Source: Brevundimonas sp.
GTDB lineage: Bacteria; Pseudomonadota; Alphaproteobacteria; Caulobacterales; Caulobacteraceae
DNA: 7,680 nt
Assembly: GCA_015234495.1 (NCBI GenBank)
Contig: JADGMZ010000028.1
Span: 1-7,680 of the forward strand
Direction: 5' to 3'
The number at the start of each line of letters is the position of its first letter. The stretch's first letter is position 1. A program made the translations under genes and the position numbers. Shown in pieces: positions 1 to 7,521 of this stretch. Below the pieces are notes generated by a model. It had not been told where the DNA came from. It worked only from the letters and a program-made list of their open reading frames with translations, and searched no databases.

Positions 1-843
1 TTCCAGTCCCAGGGTGCGGGACGGATCGGTGATATCGCACGGGGTGTCGGCGTCGCGGATCATCGCATAGAAGCCCCGCGCCTCCTCGCGCCGCGCTTCC
101 TCATACGGCCGCGCGGTGCAGACCGCCCGCCCGGCCGGAAAGCTCATGGAGAGCCCCCACCGCGCATTGCTGAAAACCTGTCCGGCTTGCGAGATCACGG
201 GGCGCTCCATGCCGCAGAGCATGCGATCCGCCGGACAGGGGACGAAACGCGTGGCGGCGGTGCGTGTGTCGACCCTCACGGCGCTGGGGCCGGGCCAGCC
301 GTCGCTGTTGATGGTCGGAACGATCCAGTAGCCGTCGAACCGCGTCGGGTAATAGGCGCTATATTCGGAGCCCGCCTCATGCAGCGCCGCCGAGGCGATG
401 TTTTCGGCTTCGCGCGGATCGGTCACGGGACGGAGGCGGATGCTCCAGTCGCCGGTCCATGCGGGGAGCGCCGCCCACGCCATCGAGCGACAGGCCGGGT
501 AATCACACCGGCTGGCTTCGATGACGAAGCCCACCGGCCATGCGAGAAGCGAGAACACCAGCGCCGTCAGCAGCTTTCGCCGTACGAGGGCGAACCCGGC
601 CCCCAAGATCGCGGCGAGCGCGAAAAGAACGTGGAGGATGGCCAGGACGCCCCAAATTTCGAAGACGGTTTGTCTCGTCGCCAGGTCGATGATCTGGGGG
701 CCGGAGCTCACCAAGCTCAACGCCGCGACGAGGAGTGAAAGGGCTATCCCAAGCAGTGCCACCAGCCTGCCACCCCAGATGAACACACGCTTCGCATAGC
801 CCGAGACGCGGTCAGGCGCAGGAGTGTCGCCTTTCTTCGACAT
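1..843 (-). CDS. Hypothetical membrane protein with three N-terminal transmembrane segments (partial, C-terminus beyond window)
   Basis: An uninterrupted minus-strand frame runs from ATG (complement of 841-843) to the left edge, 281 codons with no stop. I translated it by hand. It begins MSKKGDTPAPDRVSGYAKR, a polar, basic N-terminus, followed by three hydrophobic segments at about residues 20-46, 62-87 and 91-108. After that comes a soluble part from about residue 110 with paired cysteines (C113 and C118) and several Trp-rich stretches. Under the positive-inside rule K3, K4, K18 and R19 put the N-terminus in the cytoplasm and the large C-terminal part in the periplasm; this topology is inferred. 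A GGGG about 9 bases before the ATG is a weak ribosome site. Third positions are less GC-biased than in the plus-strand genes (ATA, TTG, CTT, TCA occur), suggesting an accessory or less constrained gene. I do not recognise the family. The reading frame itself is convincing; the function is unknown. Confidence 0.72.
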   Translation of the reverse strand, partial: MSKKGDTPAPDRVSGYAKRVFIWGGRLVALLGIALSLLVAALSLVSSGPQIIDLATRQTVFEIWGVLAILHVLFALAAILGAGFALVRRKLLTALVFSLLAWPVGFVIEASRCDYPACRSMAWAALPAWTGDWSIRLRPVTDPREAENIASAALHEAGSEYSAYYPTRFDGYWIVPTINSDGWPGPSAVRVDTRTAATRFVPCPADRMLCGMERPVISQAGQVFSNARWGLSMSFPAGRAVCTARPYEEARREEARGFYAMIRDADTPCDITDPSRTLGLE

Positions 844-884
844 GACAATAACCCCGGCGAGCAGGCGAAATAGCCAAGCTAGAA

Positions 885-924
885 GGAAAGTCGGGACCGT
901 CAATGCTCGGCTTTCCGTCCCGAC
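885..924. repeat. Two overlapping, mutually exclusive inverted repeats upstream of purH
   Basis: GTCGGGAC at 890-897 is perfectly complementary to GTCCCGAC at 917-924 (8 bp, 19-base loop). GGAAAG at 885-890 is perfectly complementary to CTTTCC at 911-916 (6 bp, 20-base loop). The arms interleave and leave no linker for a normal pseudoknot, so only one hairpin can form at a time. The 8-bp repeat could also be a protein-binding dyad on DNA. It lies upstream of the candidate purH start of transcription and within the possible upstream region of the minus-strand gene. The pairing is seen directly; a role is not shown. Confidence 0.35.
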
Positions 925-937
925 CCTTCGTCCACGG

Positions 938-966
938 TTCAATCCGCCGCCGGACAGTGCTAGACG
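938..966 (+). promoter_or_regulatory. Candidate housekeeping promoter of purH
   Basis: GCTAGACG at 959-966 matches 6 of 8 positions of the Caulobacter housekeeping -10 consensus GCTANAWC. TTCAATC at 938-944 matches 4 of 7 positions of the matching -35 consensus TTGACGS, with a 14-base gap. Transcription would begin near 972 and leave a leader of about 34 bases before the purH ATG. The -35 match is poor, so this is a suggestion only. Confidence 0.3.
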
Positions 967-1005
967 CGCGGCGCCCCCCGACCCCCAGCCTCACGGATCG
1001 CCGCC

Positions 1006-2610
1006 ATGCCCGCCGCTCCCGACTTTCCTCCCGCGCCAGACCGCGTGGCGCCGAAGCGGGCGCTGATCTCGCTCAGCGACAAGACCGGGCTGGAGGACGC
1101 TGCCCGCACCCTGCACGATCTGGGCGTAGAACTGGTCTCGACCGGCGGCACCCGCGCCGCCATCGCCGGTTTCGGCCTGCCGGTGAAGGACGTCGCCGAC
1201 CTGACCGGCTTTCCCGAGATGATGGACGGCCGGGTCAAGACCCTGCACCCGGTGGTGCACGGCGGCCTGCTGGGCGTGCGTGACGAACCCTCGCACGCGC
1301 AGGCCATGACCGAGCACGGCATCGGCGGCATCGATATCGCCTGGATCGACCTGTATCCGTTCGAGGCCACCGTGGCCTCCGGCGGTGGCTTCGAGGCGGC
1401 GGTCGAGAATATCGACATCGGCGGCCCGGCCATGATCCGCTCGGCCTCCAAGAACCACGGCTATGTCGCCGTCTGCGTCGACAAGGCCGGGCTGGACGAG
1501 GTGCTGGCGGCGCTGAAGGCCGACGGGACCACCTCGCTGGAGCTGCGCAAACGCCTCGCCGCCCGCGCCTTCGCCCGCACCGCCGCCTATGACGCCGCCG
1601 TTTCCGGCTGGTTCGCGCAGCAGGTCGGCGACGCCGCCCCGCCGCGCAAATCCATCGCCGGATCGCTGGCCCAGACCCTGCGCTACGGCGAGAACCCGCA
1701 CCAGACCGGCGCCTTCTACCGCACCGGCGACCCGCGGCCCGGCGTCTCCAACGCCCGCCAGCTGCAGGGCAAGGAGCTGGGCTACAACAACATCGCCGAC
1801 GCCGACGCCGCCTATGAACTGGTCGCCGAGTTCGAGGCCCCTGCCTGCGTCATCGTCAAACACGCCAACCCCTGCGGTGTGGCCGTCGGCGGCGACCTGG
1901 CCGAGGCCTACGCCCGGGCCCTGGAATGCGACGCCGTCTCGGCCTTCGGCGGCGTCATCGCCGTCAACCGCACCCTGACCGGCGCCGACGCCAGGCTGAT
2001 CACCGACATCTTCACCGAGGTCGTCATCGCCCCCGGCGCCGACGAGGAGGCGCAAGCCGTCTTCGCGGCCAAGAAGAACCTGCGCCTGCTGCTCACCGAC
2101 GGCCTGCCCGATCCGCTGGCGGCCGGCGAGGTGTTCCGCTCCGTCGCGGGCGGCTTCCTCGTCCAGGGCCGCGACCGCAGCCGCATCGCCCCGTCCGACC
2201 TGAAGATCGTCACCCGCCGCCAGCCGACGCCGCAGGAGATCGAGGACATGCTGTTCGCCTTCACCGTGGCCAAGCACGTCAAGTCCAACGCCATCGTCTA
2301 TGCGAAGGACGGCCAGACCGCCGGCATCGGTGCCGGCCAGATGAACCGCCGCGACTCGGCCCGCATCGCCGCCATTCGGGCGAGGGAGGCCGGCGAGGCC
2401 AAGGGTCTGGCCCATTCCCTGGCGCAGGGCTCGGCCTGCGCCTCCGAAGCCTTCTTCCCCTTCCCCGACGGCCTGCTGGAAGCGGTGGCGGCCGGCGCCA
2501 CGGCGGTGATCCAGCCCGGCGGCTCGATCCGCGACGAGGAGGTCATCGCCGCCGCCGACGAACAGAACGTCGCCATGGCCTTCACCGGCGTGCGCGTGTT
2601 CCGGCATTAG
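1006..2610 (+). CDS. purH: Bifunctional AICAR formyltransferase / IMP cyclohydrolase
   Basis: PurH makes the last two steps of purine synthesis in the cytosol: it formylates AICAR with 10-formyl-tetrahydrofolate to FAICAR, then closes the ring to IMP. The 534 residues match the usual family length (about 520-535). The N-terminal cyclohydrolase (MGS-like) domain, about residues 19-165, shows SLSDKTG (22-28), STGGT (45-49), GRVKTLHP (75-82) and the [16 protein letters not shown] segment (136-151). The transferase domain shows LRYGENPHQ (225-233), the catalytic Lys-His pair K285-H286 in [13 protein letters not shown] (312-316), and KSNAIV with [10 protein letters not shown] (426-451). The C-terminus ends with the typical [13 protein letters not shown] block (502-514). 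The ATG at 1006 leaves a short Pro/Ala-rich extension of about 16 residues before the domain; a weak GGA lies 8 bases upstream. It is divergent from the membrane-protein gene and is followed by a palindromic element that probably ends its transcript. Very confident. Confidence 0.98.
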   Translation: MPAAPDFPPAPDRVAPKRALISLSDKTGLEDAARTLHDLGVELVSTGGTRAAIAGFGLPVKDVADLTGFPEMMDGRVKTLHPVVHGGLLGVRDEPSHAQAMTEHGIGGIDIAWIDLYPFEATVASGGGFEAAVENIDIGGPAMIRSASKNHGYVAVCVDKAGLDEVLAALKADGTTSLELRKRLAARAFARTAAYDAAVSGWFAQQVGDAAPPRKSIAGSLAQTLRYGENPHQTGAFYRTGDPRPGVSNARQLQGKELGYNNIADADAAYELVAEFEAPACVIVKHANPCGVAVGGDLAEAYARALECDAVSAFGGVIAVNRTLTGADARLITDIFTEVVIAPGADEEAQAVFAAKKNLRLLLTDGLPDPLAAGEVFRSVAGGFLVQGRDRSRIAPSDLKIVTRRQPTPQEIEDMLFAFTVAKHVKSNAIVYAKDGQTAGIGAGQMNRRDSARIAAIRAREAGEAKGLAHSLAQGSACASEAFFPFPDGLLEAVAAGATAVIQPGGSIRDEEVIAAADEQNVAMAFTGVRVFRH

Positions 2611-2620
2611 ACCCAAGCAT

Positions 2621-2777
2621 TTCCTCCCCGTTCGCTCTTCGCGAATGGGGAGGGGGACCGCGAAGCGGTGGAGGGGCTGCCAGCCACAGGCTCGACCGTG
2701 CGGCTGAACCGGCCCCTCCGTCTCGCCGGCTATCGCCGTCGATCCACCGCCCCATCGCTACGCGACGGGAAGGAGAC
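2621..2777. repeat. Palindromic intergenic element: two inverted arms, each with the same hairpin architecture
   Basis: The gap after purH is almost filled by two arms in inverted orientation, about 2621-2679 and 2711-2777. The reverse complement of the right arm aligns with the left arm over shared blocks: TCCT-CCCGT, then ATGGGG-GG-GGA-CG, then a small GC-rich hairpin, then GGAGGGGC. The inner ends pair perfectly: GGAGGGGC (2670-2677) with GCCCCTCC (2712-2719). Each arm also folds by itself. The left arm has a hairpin at 2623-2653 and ACCGC-GAA-GCGGT at 2657-2669; the right arm has CCCATCGC facing GCGACGGG (2751-2769) and CGGC facing GCCG with a 4-base loop. This mosaic design is typical of dispersed REP-like or MITE-like intergenic elements in GC-rich alphaproteobacteria, a family assignment I infer and cannot check here. 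No protein-coding sequence is supported in it. Confidence 0.7.
2623..2653 (+). terminator. Strong hairpin 12 bases after purH, possible transcript end
   Basis: CCTCCCC (2623-2629) pairs with GGGGAGG (2647-2653) and TTCGC (2631-2635) with GCGAA (2641-2645); the bases between the blocks, G2630 and T2646, form a wobble pair. The result is a 13-bp stem with a 5-base loop (TCTTC). There is no T-tract afterwards, so it is not a canonical intrinsic terminator; it may instead stabilise the purH message 3' end or only be part of the repeat element. Confidence 0.4.
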
Positions 2778-2807
2778 GCGCCCGGCAACCCCGGTTAAGC
2801 TTCGCCG

Positions 2808-3563
2808 ATGGATACCCTCTCTGAACGCTGGGCCCGGCTTCAGCCCCACACCACCATGACCGGCCCCGACGACGACCGGCCCCGCCCGGCGGTGCTGCTG
2901 TTCCACGGCTGCGGCGGCCTGCGCGGCCATCTGCCGAAATACGCCGAGGTGGCGAAGGCGGCCGGCTGGCGCGCCTTCACCGTCGATTCCTACGGCCCGC
3001 GCGGCTGGAGCCGTCAGTTCGCCATGGCCACGGTCTGCACCGGCCTGCTGCTGCGCGGCCACGACCGCGCCGGCGACATCCTTGCGACCCTTTATGGCGT
3101 CTCGCAGCGGCCCGACGTCGACGCCGCGAAGATCGCCCTCGCCGGCTGGAGCCACGGCGGCTGGGGCATCATGGAGGCGATGAGCGCCGACCGCGCCCGC
3201 CCGACGCTGGGCCTCGCCGACCCCGGAAACGTCAGCCTCGACGGCGTCGTGGCCGCCTACCTCGCCTATCCCTACGTCGGGATCGCCGCCCTCAACCGCA
3301 TGCGGCCCTGGCGGCACTGCCCGAAGACCCTCGCCGTCATCGCCCGCTCGGATCACCTGACCACGGTCCGCAACGCCGAGCGCGTCCACGACATGATCCG
3401 CAACTGCGGCGCCGAGGTCGAGACCTGGATCGCCGACGGCACCCACAGCTTCGACGAACCCATGACCGCCCCGCCGATGCGCTACGACCCGGACCTGTGC
3501 GACGAGGCCCTGCGCCGCTTCCAGGCCCTGCTACACGACGTGGCGGTCGCGCCCGCCGCCTGA
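2808..3563 (+). CDS. Dienelactone hydrolase family protein (alpha/beta hydrolase)
   Basis: A cytosolic alpha/beta hydrolase of 251 residues, about the usual length for the dienelactone hydrolase family; there is no signal peptide. After strand 3 comes LLFHGCGGLRGH (30-41), the usual oxyanion-hole HG region, followed by the FTVDSYGPRG block (57-66). The nucleophile elbow is GWSHGG (113-118) with Ser115 as nucleophile. ARSDHLTTV (179-187) offers Asp182 as the acid and GTHSFDE (211-217) offers His213 as the base, so the full Ser-Asp-His triad is present. Classical dienelactone hydrolases of chloroaromatic breakdown use Cys as nucleophile, so this is better called an esterase or hydrolase of unknown substrate than a true dienelactone hydrolase. 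The ATG at 2808 has no clear ribosome site; M17 (2856) is an alternative start but would remove little. It is 7 bp from the next gene, suggesting it leads the downstream operon. Confidence 0.88.
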   Translation: MDTLSERWARLQPHTTMTGPDDDRPRPAVLLFHGCGGLRGHLPKYAEVAKAAGWRAFTVDSYGPRGWSRQFAMATVCTGLLLRGHDRAGDILATLYGVSQRPDVDAAKIALAGWSHGGWGIMEAMSADRARPTLGLADPGNVSLDGVVAAYLAYPYVGIAALNRMRPWRHCPKTLAVIARSDHLTTVRNAERVHDMIRNCGAEVETWIADGTHSFDEPMTAPPMRYDPDLCDEALRRFQALLHDVAVAPAA

Positions 3564-3570
3564 TCGGTCT

Positions 3571-4482
3571 ATGGACCCGGCCATGACGACCCTCCTCTAC
3601 GGCCGCCCGCCCGCCGTATTCGACCCGCCCGGCGACGCGACCCAGACCTCGCCCCTGATCCCCGGCTCCGCCGCGCTGGAATCCGTGCCCGAAGGCTCGG
3701 CCGACGCCGCCATGATCTACGCCCCGCCCGGCGTGCTGGAGCGCCGCCATACGCTGGCTCTGGCCCTGAAGACGCTGAAGCCCGGCGGCCGCCTCGACGT
3801 CATGGCTCCCAAGGACAAGGGCGGCTCCCGCCTCAAGAAGGAGCTTCAGGCCTTCGGCCTGGAGGTCGGCGAAAGCGCCAAGGCCCACCACCGCCGCTGC
3901 GTGGTGATCCGGCCCGACACGGTCGACGGTCTGGACGAGGCCATCGCTGCCGGCGCGCCCCGGCTCGTGCCGGGCCTCGACGCCTGGTCCCAGCCCGGCG
4001 TCTTCGCCTGGGACCGCGTCGACGCCGGCACCCTGCTGCTGGCCGAGCACCTGCCGCCGCTGAAGGGCGCCGGGGCCGATCTCGGCTGCGGCTACGGCGC
4101 CCTCGCCACCGTGGCGCTGCGCTCCCCCGCCGTCACCGCCCTGCGCCTGATCGACCTTGACCGCCGCGCCGTCGAGGCCGCCCGGCGCAATGTCACCGAC
4201 CCCCGCGCCAGCTTCGACTGGGCCGACGCCCGCACCGCCGAGGCCAACGGCGATCTCGATTTCGTGGTCATGAATCCCCCCTTCCACGACGGCGGCGCCG
4301 AGGACCGGCGCCTGGGTCAGGCCTTCATCCGTCAGGCCGCCGCCATGCTGAAGAAGGGCGGCGTCCTCTGGCTCGTCGCCAACCGCCACCTGCCCTATGA
4401 GGCCGACATCACCGCCGCCTTCAAACGCTCGCAACCCGTCGCCGACAAGGGCGGCTACAAGGTCATCGAGGCGGTGAAGTGA
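3571..4482 (+). CDS. rsmC: Class I SAM-dependent methyltransferase, RsmC/RlmG type (probable 16S rRNA guanine-N2 methyltransferase)
   Basis: The protein has 303 residues. Its second half is a Rossmann methyltransferase with the SAM-binding motif ADLGCGYG (169-176), an acidic residue at the end of the second strand (LIDLD, 193-197) and the catalytic/target-base motif NPPFHDGG (235-242). This is followed by the GGVLWLVANRHLPYE segment (263-277) characteristic of RsmC and RlmG. The first half (about 1-140) is a weaker match to the degenerate N-terminal domain of that family and is preceded by PGVFAWDRVDAG (142-153), also typical. E. coli RsmC methylates G1207 of 16S rRNA; RlmG methylates G1835 of 23S rRNA. 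I favour the 16S target because the next gene modifies 16S rRNA as well, but the choice is an inference. The E. coli enzymes are somewhat longer (about 340-380 residues). The start may be ATG 3571 or the in-frame ATG at 3583. Its stop codon overlaps the GTG start of the next gene. Confidence 0.85.
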   Translation: MDPAMTTLLYGRPPAVFDPPGDATQTSPLIPGSAALESVPEGSADAAMIYAPPGVLERRHTLALALKTLKPGGRLDVMAPKDKGGSRLKKELQAFGLEVGESAKAHHRRCVVIRPDTVDGLDEAIAAGAPRLVPGLDAWSQPGVFAWDRVDAGTLLLAEHLPPLKGAGADLGCGYGALATVALRSPAVTALRLIDLDRRAVEAARRNVTDPRASFDWADARTAEANGDLDFVVMNPPFHDGGAEDRRLGQAFIRQAAAMLKKGGVLWLVANRHLPYEADITAAFKRSQPVADKGGYKVIEAVK

Positions 4483-5213
4483 AGACGCCCACGGCCCGCG
4501 TCGACAAGCTCCTCGGCTCCATGGGCTACGGCTCGCGCAGCGAGATGGCCCGCCTTGGCAAGGCCGGCGGCATCGTCCTCGACGGCGCGGACCTGACCGA
4601 CGTGTCGAAACGCATCCCCGTCACCCCCGACCTGCCGTCGCGCATGCAGATCGATGGCGAGCCGCTCGACCCCCCGCCCGGCCTCGTCCTGATGCTGCAC
4701 AAGCCGCTCGGCATGACCTGTTCGCACAAGGAGGACGGCGCTCTCGTCTACGACGTCCTGCCCGACCGCTGGCGCCGCCGCGACCCCGCCATCTCGACCA
4801 TCGGCCGCCTCGACAAGCAGACCACCGGCCTGCTCCTGCTCACCGACGACGGCGACCTGCTCCATCGGGTGATCAGCCCCAAACGCCACGTCGCCAAGGT
4901 CTATCGCGCCGGCCTCGCCCGCCCGCTAGCCGGAACGGAGGCTGACCTGTTCGCCGCCGGCGGCCTCGTGCTCGAAGGCGAGGACAAGCCGCTGGCGCCC
5001 GCCGCGCTGGAGGTGCTGTCCCCCACCGAGGCCCGCCTGACCGTCACCGAGGGCCGCTACCACATGGTCCGCCGCATGTTCGCCGCCGTCGGCAACCACG
5101 TCGAAACCCTGCACCGCGAGCGCATCGGCGGCCTGTCCCTGCCCGACGACCTGGCCCCCGGCGAATGGCGGCTGCTGGATCAGGCCGGCGTCGACGCCAT
5201 ATTCGCCCCATGA
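4479..5213 (+). CDS. rsuA: 16S rRNA pseudouridine synthase (RsuA family)
   Basis: The 244-residue product belongs to the RsuA/RluB/E/F family, which isomerises uridine to pseudouridine in rRNA; E. coli RsuA acts on U516 of 16S rRNA. An S4-like RNA-binding segment lies at about residues 6-60, then MLHKPLGMTCS (72-82), the catalytic block GRLDKQTTGLLLLTDDG (109-125) with Asp112 as the essential aspartate, SPKRHVAKVYRA (133-144), and EGRYHMVRRMFAAVGNHV (191-208). The tail, with HRERIGG (212-218) and DLAPGEWR (224-231), is very close to what I recall of E. coli RsuA, which favours RsuA over RluE or RluF. The start is GTG at 4479, overlapping the previous stop as GTGA, with GAGG at 4468-4471 placed 7 bases before it. 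This arrangement points to translational coupling with the methyltransferase. Its own stop overlaps the trpF start. Confidence 0.92.
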   Translation: MKTPTARVDKLLGSMGYGSRSEMARLGKAGGIVLDGADLTDVSKRIPVTPDLPSRMQIDGEPLDPPPGLVLMLHKPLGMTCSHKEDGALVYDVLPDRWRRRDPAISTIGRLDKQTTGLLLLTDDGDLLHRVISPKRHVAKVYRAGLARPLAGTEADLFAAGGLVLEGEDKPLAPAALEVLSPTEARLTVTEGRYHMVRRMFAAVGNHVETLHRERIGGLSLPDDLAPGEWRLLDQAGVDAIFAP

Positions 5214-5848
5214 CCCTCGCCAAGATCTGCGGCCTGACCACCCCCGAAACCCTCGACGCCGCCCTCGCCGGCGGCGCGGCCTTCGTCGGCGCCGTGGTCT
5301 TCCCCAGGAGCCCGCGCCACCTCGCCCCCCTGCACGCCTCGACCCTGTTCGACCGCGCCCGCGGCAGGGCGAAGATCGTCGCCGTCACGGTCGACGCCGA
5401 CGACGCCCTGCTGACCGAGATCGCCCTGATCCTCAAGCCCGACCTGATCCAGCTGCACGGTTCGGAAAGCCCCGCCCGCGCCGAACAGGTCCGCACCCTG
5501 ACCGGCGCCGGGGTCATCAAGGCCCTGCCGATCCGCGTCCACGAGGATTTCGCCGGGGCCGAGGCCTGGGAGCCCTTCGCCGACCACCTGATGTTCGACG
5601 CCAGACCGCCCGAGGGCTCCGACCTGCCCGGCGGCGTCGGCGCCCGCTTCGACTGGACGCTGCTGGCCGACCGCGCCTTCCGCCACCCGTGGTTCGTCGC
5701 CGGCGGGCTGACGCCGGGCAACGTCGGGGACGCCATCCGCATCTCCGGCGCCCCCATGGTCGATGTGTCCTCTGGCGTGGAAACCGCGCCGGGTGTTAAG
5801 GAGCCTGCCCTGATCGCGGCGTTTCTCGACGCCGTCCGGTCGGCCTGA
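5210..5848 (+). CDS. trpF: Phosphoribosylanthranilate isomerase
   Basis: TrpF converts phosphoribosylanthranilate to CdRP, the Amadori rearrangement step of tryptophan synthesis. The 212 residues form the expected small TIM barrel. Visible signatures are KICGLT (5-10) with the general base Cys7, VVFPRSPRH (29-37), IQLHG (80-84), MFDARPP (128-134) with the general acid Asp130, GGVGARFDW (141-149), and the phosphate-binding AGGL (164-167) and SSGVE (187-191) followed by PGVKE. The frame is open 15 codons further upstream, to 5165, but that part lies inside rsuA; the ATG at 5210 gives the conserved N-terminus and an ATGA overlap with the rsuA stop. No ribosome site precedes it, so translation probably depends on ribosomes finishing rsuA. 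It opens the trpF-trpB-trpA set. Confidence 0.97.
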   Translation: MTLAKICGLTTPETLDAALAGGAAFVGAVVFPRSPRHLAPLHASTLFDRARGRAKIVAVTVDADDALLTEIALILKPDLIQLHGSESPARAEQVRTLTGAGVIKALPIRVHEDFAGAEAWEPFADHLMFDARPPEGSDLPGGVGARFDWTLLADRAFRHPWFVAGGLTPGNVGDAIRISGAPMVDVSSGVETAPGVKEPALIAAFLDAVRSA

Positions 5849-5881
5849 TTTCCGCCGCTCCCCCGCGCGAGACCTCTTCCT

Positions 5882-7096
<1,215 letters not shown>

Positions 7097-7101
7097 GGAC
7101 C

Positions 7102-7521
7102 ATGAAACTCGTTCTGCTGGCCGCCGCGGCGGCCCTTATCGCCGGGCCGACCGACGCCCAGGGCTCGCTGCCCGACGTGCCGCTGCTGGCCGGCGCCACG
7201 CCGGCGCCGGATTGCGGCAACCTGTACGGCATGGCCGGCAAGGCCTTCTGCGTCAGCGCCCCGCTGGCGGCCGTCGGCGCCCTGGCCGACGCCTATGTCG
7301 CCGACCTGGAAGCGCGCGGCTGGCTGGTCGCCGCCGGCGACGCCAACCGCGTGGTCTTCGTCAAGCGGCGCGACGGCGGCGGCTGCGACGGGCTGCAGAT
7401 GCAGGCCTTCTACGACACCTCGCGCCCGGCGGGACCCGAAGCCACGGGCTATCTCGGCTTCGGCGTGATCCCGGGCGACGTCTGCGCCTCCGGCCAGCCC
7501 GGCGCCGCTCCGCAGCCATGA
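7102..7521 (+). CDS. Small exported protein of unknown function, between trpB and trpA
   Basis: A 139-residue product that I do not recognise. It begins with a clear signal peptide: MK, a run of Leu/Ala/Val (3-14), then GPTDA with probable cleavage after Ala19, so the mature protein of about 120 residues should be periplasmic. There is no lipobox cysteine. The mature part has exactly four cysteines (C38, C50, C95, C128), which could form two disulfides. It contains a likely helix with the [19 protein letters not shown] pattern (62-80), then a strand-like RVVFVKRR (83-90), and ends in a Pro/Ala/Gly-rich tail. GGAG (7087-7090) lies 11 bases before the ATG and AAGGA (7095-7099) only 2 bases before it. 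The start is 5 bp after the trpB stop and the stop overlaps the trpA start as ATGA, so it is part of the trp transcript and its translation is probably coupled to trpA. A link to tryptophan metabolism is not shown. The frame can be extended upstream inside trpB but the signal peptide fixes this start. Confidence 0.83.
   Translation: MKLVLLAAAAALIAGPTDAQGSLPDVPLLAGATPAPDCGNLYGMAGKAFCVSAPLAAVGALADAYVADLEARGWLVAAGDANRVVFVKRRDGGGCDGLQMQAFYDTSRPAGPEATGYLGFGVIPGDVCASGQPGAAPQP

Larger units (their letters stand above)
844..1005. other. Divergent intergenic region between the membrane-protein gene and purH
   Basis: These 162 bases separate two genes that point away from each other, so both promoters should lie here. 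It contains a candidate promoter for purH and a pair of competing inverted repeats (listed separately). Short frames that cross it are not supported by any recognisable protein features. Confidence 0.6.

Noticed and set aside
187..738. A 183-codon plus-strand frame near the left edge
   Set aside because: The product is Arg/Gly/Asp-rich and charged with no domain signs. The minus-strand frame over the same region gives regular membrane segments and is open for the whole 843 bases.
867..874. A promoter for the minus-strand membrane protein (GCTATTTC on the minus strand, near the -10 consensus)
   Set aside because: The -10-like match is 7 of 8, but no acceptable -35 sequence lies at the right distance (best about 3 of 7), so it is not listed as a feature.
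878..885. A second plus-strand -10-like site, GCTAGAAG, upstream of purH
   Set aside because: No -35 match lies 11-14 bases before it; the nearest TGAC is about 30 bases away.
991..2616. A 541-codon minus-strand open frame covering all of purH
   Set aside because: It is the mirror of a highly GC-biased real gene. The product is low-complexity Gly/Ala/Asp/Arg/Val sequence with no motif, whereas the plus strand encodes an unmistakable PurH.
1926..2798. A 290-codon plus-strand frame overlapping the end of purH and the intergenic element
   Set aside because: An Arg/His-rich shadow frame of purH; it has no recognisable protein features and runs through the palindromic repeat.
3337..4434. A 365-codon minus-strand frame opposite the methyltransferase gene
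   Set aside because: Shadow of a GC-rich gene; repetitive Gly/Ala/Val/Arg composition and no motif.
5165..5209. An earlier ATG for trpF at 5165
   Set aside because: It would add 15 Arg-rich residues encoded inside rsuA before the conserved KICG block; the ATGA overlap start at 5210 fits the family.
5849..5881. A tryptophan attenuator, leader peptide or separate promoter before trpB
   Set aside because: The 33 bases hold no Trp codon run, no stable hairpin with a T-tract and no promoter match.
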